From contig CAZIZQ010000019.1 of NCBI GenBank assembly GCA_964544105.1, forward strand, positions 1-21,159: 21,159 nucleotides of DNA. The letters are read 5' to 3'. The position numbers and the translations under genes are program-made. Shown piece by piece: positions 6,279 to 12,498 of the stretch; the stretch's first letter is position 1, and each line of letters starts with the position of its first letter. The notes under the pieces are model-generated. The model was not told where the DNA came from and did not search any database. It saw only the letters and a list, made by a program, of their open reading frames with translations. Source of the stretch: GCA-016432345 sp964544105 (GTDB lineage: Bacteria; Patescibacteriota; Microgenomatia; Levybacterales; UBA12049).

Positions 6279-8990
6279 CTTATTTAAGATTTCTCCTAAT
6301 TTCTTTATTTCCTCTCCGTATCTTCCCCAATCTCCTTCGCGTTGGGCGCGGATGGCGGCTTCATATACTCTTGTTGCCTGCTGTGCAAGGGACTCTGATG
6401 TTGTGTCAGTAACTACCGGGGTTGGAGCTGGCGTTTCTCTAAAAGGCATTGCTTGACCCTCGGCAGTGCCGAAGATTTTCTCAAGGCCTTCTTCCAATGT
6501 TTCCTCCATAGCGATTTTGTTTTCGTACGCAACTATGACTCGCTTAAGTTCTGGGATTTTCCCTGTTTCTGCCTTAAGGTATAATGGGCGAACATACACA
6601 AGGGATTCTTCAATGGGAATAACCAAAAGAGGACCTTGAATTACTTGGGAGCCGCGCTGGTCCCATAAGGAAATCTGCCGACTGATCTCCACGTCCTGGC
6701 TAATTCTTCCTATGATTTGTTTGGGGCCAAAGACCAGTTTGTCTTTGGGAAAACGGTAGACAACCAGTTTGCCATACTGCTCACCGTCGTTTCTGGCGAC
6801 CATCCAGGCAGACAGATTATCTTTGGCCCTGGGAGTAAACGGCAGCATCAAAATATACTCTTCTTTTTCCTCACCGGGCAGCTTCATAATAAGGTGCCGG
6901 GGAGCCATTGCTGCTGCGCTATTGTCAGCTTGTTCGTTGTTGCCTGAAGAAATAGACGGAATTTCCCAACTATCCTCTTTGTTGTAAAAAATCTGGGCGT
7001 CATTCATATGGTAAATAGTGTAGATTGCCGTTTGCAGGGTAAATATGTCTTCGGGATAACGCAAATGAGACGAAAGATTTTTAGGCATATCTTCAATTTT
7101 TTGGAAGGTCTTTGGGAAAATTCGGGCATAGGTTTTGATAATCGGGTCATTTGTATCACTTTGATAAAATGTAACTGTCCCGTCATAAGCGTCTACGACT
7201 GCCTTGACGGAATTCCTAATGTAGTTTACTTTACTCCCATTTAGCGATAACGGTTGCGAATAAGGATAACGGCCGGACAATGTATAGGCATCAAGAATCC
7301 AATACAGTTTGCCTTCGGCAATTACCATATACGGGTCGCGGTCAAAGGTAAGAAATGGCGCAATTTTTGCAATTCGCTCTTTTACATTGCGGTAGTAAAG
7401 GATACGGCTCTCCTGTGTGACGTCGCCTGATAATAACAATTTAAGGTCGCCAAAACGCAGGGCATAGAAAAACCGCCGTAATGGTGAGTTAATCTCAACT
7501 CCTCCCTTGCCCTCGTATGTCGTATACACATTCTCTTCTCCTTTGGGGTAATCGAATTCTTTGGATTTTGTTTTGACGATGGCATACTCATTGGGAATTT
7601 CTCCATAGTAAATTTTAGGCTGCTCAACAGATAATTCTTTAACTTCTGATTTTGGTGGTAAGTCTTTAACAAACAGCACCGGCAATCCCTCCGGGGTAAC
7701 TTGATTCACCGGTCCGGCGGCCACTCCATACCCGTGAGTAAACGTTAGCCGCTCATTAATCCAGTTTTTATTTGGCAGGCTGTCCGAATCTAATTCCCGA
7801 GGGGAAAGCATAATCTGGCGCACCTCATCGTTAATTATGTAGCGGTCGTTATCGACCGAGGTAAATTTGTAATAAGTTCTAATTTCCTGTATTTGCGAAA
7901 AGGTAGAAAGAAGCGGTTCTCTGTCCCAGAGTCTGACATTTTTAATGGTAAGGTTGTTGGCTGCTATATCGGAAGCGGTAATCGGTTTGCTTGCTTCTAT
8001 TTCCCTTTCCTCCACCTTGTCCAGGCCGTAAGCCTTGCGGCTGGCCGTTATGTTGTATTTAATAAACGGTGTTTCTTTAACAAGCTCATTGGGCGCAACG
8101 ATCAGTTTTTGAAAAACCGAGGGGATAATCCACGACGCAAATCCGATTAACACCATCAAGGAAATTGTCCCTAAAAGTGGAGCTATTTTCCCACTAATCC
8201 CATAAAATAGCGCCAAAACTGCGGATAGACCATAGACAAAAACGGAAATGCGCAAAAGTGGCACCATAATATTAGCATCGGTGAAAGCCGCGCCAAATAC
8301 CGGACCGCTCTGAACAATAAGCAAATTATAAAGGGAAAGGTACATACCTGCGGCAATTGTTGATAAAAAGAGAAATAATAGAGCGCCGATATGCAATCTG
8401 GCCTTTGGTTCGATTTTAAGAAGAAATCTTGACAAATTAAGACTGCCCCGCAAAACATAAATCGCACCACAACCAATAAGAGATATCAAAATAACAGTTT
8501 TTATAAGACCAAGCACTAAAGAGAAAACAGGCAGAGAAAACACGTAAAAAGATATGTCTTTTCCAAACAAAGGATCACTTTGACCAAAGGGCACGCGGTA
8601 TAGAAATTTTAAGACATCATGCCAACTGCTTGCTGCGATAAAAGCGATAAAAAGAGCAATGACACAGCTTATAACGATACCTAGCTTTCTGACCATTCTG
8701 TCATTAATACTTATGGGCTGGCCTGCCAACACTTCAGGGATGGCGCAAATCCAGGGTATTTTTGAACGCGCGGCAAGAAATAAATTTGTAAGAAGGAAAG
8801 TTGCAGTAATAATTCCTGCGCCTATACCCACAACAATTTTAGCGCTTAGGGATTTAACAAAAACCTCGGTAAGTCCTACTTCCTGGTACCACCACCAGTC
8901 GGTAATCAAAGAAACAATACTTGACAAGAAAATAAAGGAAATAAAAACAATGCCAAAAAATGTTAAAGAAAAAAATTTGGTGAAGTTCAT
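6267..8990 (-). CDS. UPF0182 family large membrane protein
   Basis: The 907-residue product matches UPF0182 (COG1615). The N-terminal third has about seven membrane helices between residues 5 and 295, including the family stretch TDWWWYQEVG after helix 1. A large extracytoplasmic part follows, with the conserved segment LTFTHGYGVAAGPVNQ (415-430). The C-terminus has a Pro/Thr linker (about 850-870) and an Ala/Arg/Glu-rich helical tail. The biochemical role of the family is unknown. The ATG at 8990 is 18 bases downstream of an extended -10 on the same strand, so unlike many neighbours it probably has a short leader of about ten bases. It is divergent from the copper operon. Confidence 0.92.
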   Translation of the reverse strand: MNFTKFFSLTFFGIVFISFIFLSSIVSLITDWWWYQEVGLTEVFVKSLSAKIVVGIGAGIITATFLLTNLFLAARSKIPWICAIPEVLAGQPISINDRMVRKLGIVISCVIALFIAFIAASSWHDVLKFLYRVPFGQSDPLFGKDISFYVFSLPVFSLVLGLIKTVILISLIGCGAIYVLRGSLNLSRFLLKIEPKARLHIGALLFLFLSTIAAGMYLSLYNLLIVQSGPVFGAAFTDANIMVPLLRISVFVYGLSAVLALFYGISGKIAPLLGTISLMVLIGFASWIIPSVFQKLIVAPNELVKETPFIKYNITASRKAYGLDKVEEREIEASKPITASDIAANNLTIKNVRLWDREPLLSTFSQIQEIRTYYKFTSVDNDRYIINDEVRQIMLSPRELDSDSLPNKNWINERLTFTHGYGVAAGPVNQVTPEGLPVLFVKDLPPKSEVKELSVEQPKIYYGEIPNEYAIVKTKSKEFDYPKGEENVYTTYEGKGGVEINSPLRRFFYALRFGDLKLLLSGDVTQESRILYYRNVKERIAKIAPFLTFDRDPYMVIAEGKLYWILDAYTLSGRYPYSQPLSLNGSKVNYIRNSVKAVVDAYDGTVTFYQSDTNDPIIKTYARIFPKTFQKIEDMPKNLSSHLRYPEDIFTLQTAIYTIYHMNDAQIFYNKEDSWEIPSISSGNNEQADNSAAAMAPRHLIMKLPGEEKEEYILMLPFTPRAKDNLSAWMVARNDGEQYGKLVVYRFPKDKLVFGPKQIIGRISQDVEISRQISLWDQRGSQVIQGPLLVIPIEESLVYVRPLYLKAETGKIPELKRVIVAYENKIAMEETLEEGLEKIFGTAEGQAMPFRETPAPTPVVTDTTSESLAQQATRVYEAAIRAQREGDWGRYGEEIKKLGEILNKLRQ

Positions 8991-9008
8991 GATAATAGAC
9001 TAATAAAC

Positions 9009-9017
9009 AGTATAACA
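9009..9017 (-). promoter_or_regulatory. Extended -10 TGTTATACT of the UPF0182 gene
   Basis: TGn-TATACT on the minus strand ends 18 bases before the ATG at 8990. It is the only copy seen in the divergent region with the copper operon, whose own -35 begins at 9051. Confidence 0.5.
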
Positions 9018-9050
9018 CTCGTTTCCATTTTTACAACTGCCAGAAAGGTA

Positions 9051-9079
9051 TTGACAGACAGGGAAAAAAGATATACATT
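9051..9079 (+). promoter_or_regulatory. Promoter of the copper operon
   Basis: A perfect -35 TTGACA (9051-9056) is followed by two overlapping -10 candidates: TATACA (9072-9077, 15-nt spacer) and TACATT (9074-9079, 17-nt spacer). Either puts the start of transcription inside the CsoR operator at about 9083-9087. A TTG reading frame beginning at 9051 is thus the -35 box, not the gene start. Confidence 0.65.
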
Positions 9080-9097
9080 ATCCCCCATAGGGGGATA
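9079..9097. promoter_or_regulatory. CsoR operator (TATCCCCC-ATA-GGGGGATA)
   Basis: A perfect 8-bp inverted repeat with a 3-bp centre lies between the -10 region and the csoR ATG (9099). It resembles known CsoR/RcnR-family operators with C-rich and G-rich half-sites. Bound CsoR would cover the transcription start. The right arm (AGGGGG, 9089-9094) is also the only possible ribosome-binding site, four bases before the ATG. Confidence 0.8.
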
Positions 9098-9098
9098 T

Positions 9099-9371
9099 AT
9101 GGCATACCGACCAAAAGACACACAAGAAAGAATTCTTCATCGCTTAAAAATAGCCAAAGGCCACCTAGACAGGGTGATTCGTATGATTGAAGAAGGGGAT
9201 TACTGCATTGACGTGATTCACCAATCTCAAGCTGTACAAAAAGCCCTCTCCGAGGCAGATGCTTTAGTTTTAGAAAATCACCTCAAAACCTGCGCGTCAG
9301 ATGCAATCAAAAAAGGAAAAGGGGAAGAAGCCATTTTGGAAATTATGCAAGTGGTAAAAAAAGTATCATGA
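9099..9371 (+). CDS. csoR: CsoR-type copper-sensing transcriptional repressor
   Basis: CsoR is an all-helical DNA-binding tetramer that releases its operator when Cu(I) binds. This 90-residue protein has the complete Cu(I) ligand set, C36 (GDYCIDVI), H61 and C65 (ENHLKTC), at the same numbers as the Mycobacterium tuberculosis protein. The second-shell family pattern QSQAVQKAL and the basic N-terminal helix are also present. This separates it from RcnR (Ni/Co), FrmR (formaldehyde) and CstR (persulfide), which have other ligand sets. The start at 9099 makes residue 36 the first ligand; the longer TTG frame begins in the -35 box. It sits under a matching operator and leads the operon, so it is autoregulated. 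The stop overlaps the next ATG (ATGA). Confidence 0.95.
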   Translation: MAYRPKDTQERILHRLKIAKGHLDRVIRMIEEGDYCIDVIHQSQAVQKALSEADALVLENHLKTCASDAIKKGKGEEAILEIMQVVKKVS

Positions 9372-9859
9372 ACCAAACAAAATTATTTGTCGGGCTTACT
9401 ATTACAACCCTATTTATTTTATTTGCAGGTGTGTATTTTTTCAACACCACAAACCCCTCAACTATCACCATGTCTGCTAACACAAAGGTATCTGTTGATC
9501 AAAAAACCCATAATTGGGGTAAGATTCCTTACAGTGGAGGAAACATCAACAAAACCTTTACTATTAAAAATATCGGCACAGATACCGTAAAACTTAACAA
9601 TATTAAAACCTCTTGCACATGTACAAAAGCTAGAATCACAATAGATGGTAAAGATAGTCCTTATTTTAGTATGCACGCGGCTTCCTCTTGGGTAGGAGAG
9701 ATTCCTTCTGGCAAAGAGGCTACACTCACAGTTATTTATGATCCGGCTTTCCACGGCCCATCTGGGGTTGGTCCGATAGAAAGGTTAATTTCAGTTGAAA
9801 CTAATGATAAAAACAATCCCAAATTGGAGTTTTCCCTTAAAGGAGTAGTAGTGAAATGA
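9368..9859 (+). CDS. Membrane-anchored DUF1573 protein with SCTCT motif
   Basis: The 163-residue protein has an N-terminal hydrophobic segment (about 8-25) and an extracytoplasmic immunoglobulin-like DUF1573 domain. The hallmarks are the HNWGKI start, KTFTIKNIGTDTVKLNNI, and SCTCT with C83 and C85 spaced as in the family C-G-C/C-x-C motif. A late YDPAFHGPSGVGPIER stretch adds a histidine (H129); M102 and H103 lie between. DUF1573 has no assigned biochemical function. Its place in a copper operon and the external Cys pair suggest a metal-binding or thiol-redox client of the CcdA-like protein two genes on; that is inference. It overlaps both neighbours by ATGA. Confidence 0.85.
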   Translation: MNQTKLFVGLTITTLFILFAGVYFFNTTNPSTITMSANTKVSVDQKTHNWGKIPYSGGNINKTFTIKNIGTDTVKLNNIKTSCTCTKARITIDGKDSPYFSMHAASSWVGEIPSGKEATLTVIYDPAFHGPSGVGPIERLISVETNDKNNPKLEFSLKGVVVK

Positions 9860-10779
9860 AAATTAAAAAAGTTCTTTATAAAGCTGTGCCGCTGTGGATG
9901 ATTTTGTTAATAGTTCTAAATTCCACCCTGTTGATGGGTTTTGTTCAGTATTACTTACTAAAACAGGAGTTGAATAGAAACATTCAGCTTCTTGCTAAAA
10001 CGACTAAAAACCCCGAAGAGTTAGCCCAAGTATTAAAGCAAGAAGTAGTGCCCCAAAAAGGATACAAAACATCTTTAAGATGGCTTGATTTAGGTAAAAA
10101 GTTAGTCGAATCGGGTATCATTGACAAGAAAAAGTACCAACAAACTTTTACATCCGTATCGGATGGGGCAGACCACATGAAATATTTAGACAGCTTTTCA
10201 AATGATTATATGGTGATTAACGAAAAGAATAGTCGTTTTATGGTGAATACCTTATGGGCGCTGGGGTTAGTTAATAAAAGCAAGGTTTTGGAAGATGGGC
10301 CGATGAAGGGGCAAGGTATAGAAACTGCTAATATGGCATCAACTGGCGGATGGACATTGGGAGTAAAACCAACGATGGAACTTTATTCATCTACAACAAT
10401 TATTCCCTTAACTGACACCCAGCAAGATTTAGTTAAAAAAATCGCTGAAAATGTTTTTCGGCCTTGCTGCAATAACTCCACCTACTTTCCAGATTGCAAT
10501 CACGGTATGGCAACTTTGGGATACATTGAATGGGCTGTTTACAATGGGTTGTCGGAAAAGCAGATTTATAAGGATTTGTTAACCTTTAATTCTTTCTGGT
10601 TTCCGCAGAATTATGTGGAAATGGCTATCTATTTTGACAAGCAAAATATTAAATGGAATGATGTTGATGCAAAACTTGCTTTGTCGGCTAATTATTCCTC
10701 GGCTCAAGGTGCAGCTCGTATTAGACAGGTGGTTTTGCCGGCAACGGGCGTGGGTGGAGCAGGAGGCTGCGGAGTTTAG
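9856..10779 (+). CDS. Unrecognised anchored protein with Cys-Cys-x8-Cys-x-His motif
   Basis: I do not recognise a named family. The 307 residues comprise a short basic N-terminus, one membrane helix (about 12-34), a predicted helical stem (35-95), and a globular extracytoplasmic part. The most striking segment is FRPCCNNSTYFPDCNHGM: C204, C205, C214 and H216, a probable metal or redox site. The Trp/Tyr-rich helices around 222-260 may frame it. The C-terminus reads LPATG then a Gly-rich tail with a cysteine (C305). LPATG resembles a sortase signal, but no membrane segment or basic tail follows, so sorting is unlikely. The gene lies between DUF1573 and the CcdA-like gene without gaps (ATGA overlap upstream, zero spacing downstream). 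A role in external copper or thiol handling is inferred from context alone. Confidence 0.8.
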   Translation: MKIKKVLYKAVPLWMILLIVLNSTLLMGFVQYYLLKQELNRNIQLLAKTTKNPEELAQVLKQEVVPQKGYKTSLRWLDLGKKLVESGIIDKKKYQQTFTSVSDGADHMKYLDSFSNDYMVINEKNSRFMVNTLWALGLVNKSKVLEDGPMKGQGIETANMASTGGWTLGVKPTMELYSSTTIIPLTDTQQDLVKKIAENVFRPCCNNSTYFPDCNHGMATLGYIEWAVYNGLSEKQIYKDLLTFNSFWFPQNYVEMAIYFDKQNIKWNDVDAKLALSANYSSAQGAARIRQVVLPATGVGGAGGCGV

Positions 10780-11616
10780 ATGGAAAACCTGTTTTTTCAA
10801 ACATCTTTAATTGCGTCGTTTGTGGCAGGAATGGTGGCTTTGTTTGCCCCTTGCTGTATCACCTTCTTACTCCCCGCTTATTTAGGCAGTGTTTTTAAGG
10901 AAAAAGAGAAAGTAATACTAATGACATTGGTGTTTGGAGCAGGGATTTTTACAACACTGATGCCTGCGGTTTTAGGGGTGGCCTTAATCTCCAAAGCGCT
11001 CTTTCGCTACCATGATGCAATTTATATTTTGGGAGGATTGGTAATGATTTTGGTTGCCGTAACCACTTTTTTAGGCGTAAAAATGCCTATGCCAGCTCTA
11101 TCAAAATCACAAACAACGGGAAAGGCGGATGTGGTATCCATTTTTACTTTAGGAATTTTTTCAGGGCTTACCAGCGCTTGCTGCGCCCCGGTTTTGATTG
11201 GTATTTTAACACTTACATTTCTTTCGCCCAACTTTTTGGGCGCGATACTCGTAGGGATAATGTATGTATTGGGAATGGTAGCCCCTCTTCTTTTAATTGC
11301 GGTTTTTTTATCTGGCAAAACCAGAAAATTAATGGTTCTAAAAAAACCAATTTTTGAATTTTCTCTTTTTAGTAGGCAGTATGTTGTAATACTGTCTAAC
11401 GCTATAGCATCTGTAATTTTTTTACTAACTGGCCTGACAGCATTAACACTTACTTTTCAAGGTAAATTATCGGCAGAAAACATGGATGAGTTTACCAAAA
11501 TAATCACCAATGCTTTAACGACTGTTAATACAAGTTTGGGTAACAATATTTTTCTCAATGTTATCTTTGTGATTTTACTATTTTACTTTATTTATTTGGT
11601 ACTTAAAAAAGTGTAA
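10780..11616 (+). CDS. CcdA/DsbD-type membrane protein with doubled cysteines
   Basis: CcdA-type proteins pass reducing power from cytoplasmic thioredoxin across the membrane through two cysteines. This 278-residue protein has six to seven helices and both sites in family context: FAPCCITFLLPAYLG (C25, C26) in helix 1 and TSACCAPVLIG (C134, C135) in helix 4. C25 and C134 match the canonical redox cysteines; C26 and C135 are additional. Paired Cys within a helix also occurs in MerT-type mercury transporters, so direct metal transport is an alternative. No cytochrome c genes are nearby; clients may be the Cys-rich anchored proteins encoded just upstream. The ATG directly follows the previous stop. 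Confidence 0.85.
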   Translation: MENLFFQTSLIASFVAGMVALFAPCCITFLLPAYLGSVFKEKEKVILMTLVFGAGIFTTLMPAVLGVALISKALFRYHDAIYILGGLVMILVAVTTFLGVKMPMPALSKSQTTGKADVVSIFTLGIFSGLTSACCAPVLIGILTLTFLSPNFLGAILVGIMYVLGMVAPLLLIAVFLSGKTRKLMVLKKPIFEFSLFSRQYVVILSNAIASVIFLLTGLTALTLTFQGKLSAENMDEFTKIITNALTTVNTSLGNNIFLNVIFVILLFYFIYLVLKKV

Positions 11617-11638
11617 GATTAGATTAGGAAGTGAGAAT

Positions 11639-11803
11639 ATGAAAAATCAGTATTTTTGGGTTGTAGGTATCATTGTGGCTTTTGTTGCCGGAGGATTGCT
11701 TTTTGGCAAGGGCAATCTTGCAAGTATTTTGCCTTTTGCCATTATACTTATTTGTCCTTTGATGATGTTATTTATGATGGGTGGCAAAGATCATAAACAT
11801 TAG
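11639..11803 (+). CDS. 54-residue membrane protein, DUF2933-like
   Basis: A short gene preceded by AGGAAGTGAG as ribosome-binding site. The 54-residue product has two hydrophobic segments, about 6-22 (with a GG kink and GKG turn) and 29-47. It ends MMGGKDHKH, rich in Met and His. The ICPLMMLFMM segment and the His tail resemble DUF2933 proteins, which often lie in metal-resistance operons with a C-P-L-M-x-x-F-M motif. C38 and the Met cluster could touch Cu(I). No function is established for the family. It sits between the CcdA-like and DUF5676 genes. Confidence 0.75.
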   Translation: MKNQYFWVVGIIVAFVAGGLLFGKGNLASILPFAIILICPLMMLFMMGGKDHKH

Positions 11804-11806
11804 AGA

Positions 11807-11816
11807 AAGGAGGTGA
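11807..11816 (+). promoter_or_regulatory. Full-length Shine-Dalgarno AAGGAGGTGA
   Basis: All ten bases complement the canonical 3' end of bacterial 16S rRNA, seven bases before ATG 11824. The same ten bases with the same spacing recur before the 46-residue gene at 16573. Most other genes here lack any such site. Confidence 0.85.
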
Positions 11817-11823
11817 ATAATAT

Positions 11824-12087
11824 ATGTTAAATTCAAAAGCGTTTGCCAATGCAACAACAGCGGTGATGGCGGTTTTTTATGTTGTCTGCGCTTTGTTGTC
11901 GTTTGTCGCGCCAGATGTAATTTTTGGCCTGGCTAAGTCTTGGATGCACACGGTAAATTTGGAATCTGTAAAAACATCCTTTAGCGCAGATTTAGGTTCG
12001 TTGCTATATGGATTTGTTTCAGCAACAGCACTGACATGGCTCACTACGTATGCGACTATTTGGTTGTATAACCGTTTGGCAAAATAA
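11824..12087 (+). CDS. DUF5676 family small membrane protein
   Basis: The 87-residue protein has two membrane helices (about 10-30 and 58-82) joined by a polar loop with SWMHTVNLESVK. It ends TIWLYNRLAK. This spacing (helix with Y-V-V-C-A-L, then P, then W-M-H, then W..Y-N) fits DUF5676, a family of unknown function repeatedly found beside copper ATPases and cupredoxins. C22, M41 and H42 are possible soft-metal ligands. Translation is set by a perfect Shine-Dalgarno, suggesting higher yield than from neighbours. Assignment is by motif memory, so moderate certainty. Confidence 0.75.
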   Translation: MLNSKAFANATTAVMAVFYVVCALLSFVAPDVIFGLAKSWMHTVNLESVKTSFSADLGSLLYGFVSATALTWLTTYATIWLYNRLAK

Positions 12088-12111
12088 TAATAAAGTGGTA
12101 GATTATAAATT

Positions 12112-12495
12112 ATGAGCATTGATAAAATCATTGTTATTATCGTTGGGCTTTTTGGCATTGCGTTTACTTATTGGTTTTTTCTGATGAAAAAAGAAAAGGA
12201 GGTTGAAGTGAAAGCCTCGCCGAGTGGCGAAGCAAGCGAAGTTGAAATAAAAGTCAGTGGCGGTTATACACCGGATGTTATTGCTATTCCAAAAGACAAA
12301 ACAACAAAAATTACGTTTCTACGTACCGACCCAACAGAATGCTTGTCAGATGTCGTGCTTTCTGATTTTAAAATCAAAAAAGAACTACCTTTAAATCAAA
12401 AAGTTACGATAGAACTTACTCCGAAAAAAATAGGCGAGTTTCCATTCAGTTGCGGAATGGGCATGTTTCACGGAAAAATAATAGTTAAAGGGTAA
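12112..12495 (+). CDS. Membrane-anchored cupredoxin with Cys/Met ligands
   Basis: The 127 residues have an N-terminal membrane helix (about 6-24), a short linker, and a cupredoxin-like domain (about 44-127). The C-terminal hallmark is SCGMGMFHGKIIV (C114, M116, M118, H120), the place where blue-copper proteins hold Cys-x-x-His-x-x-x-Met. The upstream loop has TECLSD (C77) where a His ligand is usual. The set therefore looks suited to Cu(I) storage or transfer rather than blue-copper electron transfer. The linker region contains a GC-rich hairpin (12217-12230) reading ASPSGEASE, unlike the rest of the gene. It is 24 bases after the DUF5676 gene and three bases before copA. Confidence 0.85.
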   Translation: MSIDKIIVIIVGLFGIAFTYWFFLMKKEKEVEVKASPSGEASEVEIKVSGGYTPDVIAIPKDKTTKITFLRTDPTECLSDVVLSDFKIKKELPLNQKVTIELTPKKIGEFPFSCGMGMFHGKIIVKG

Positions 12496-12498
12496 TTT

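Noticed and set aside
9051..9098. TTG start adding 16 residues to CsoR
   Set aside because: The TTG is the first part of a perfect -35 TTGACA, the added codons cover the -10 and the operator, and the ATG at 9099 restores the usual CsoR residue numbering.
10735..10779. LPATG as a sortase cell-wall signal in the 307-residue protein
   Set aside because: No hydrophobic helix or basic tail follows LPATG, the protein is already anchored by its N-terminal helix, and no sortase gene is in the window.
10780..11616. Cytochrome c maturation role for the CcdA-like protein
   Set aside because: No cytochrome c (CxxCH) protein or other maturation gene is in the window, and the neighbours are all copper-linked.
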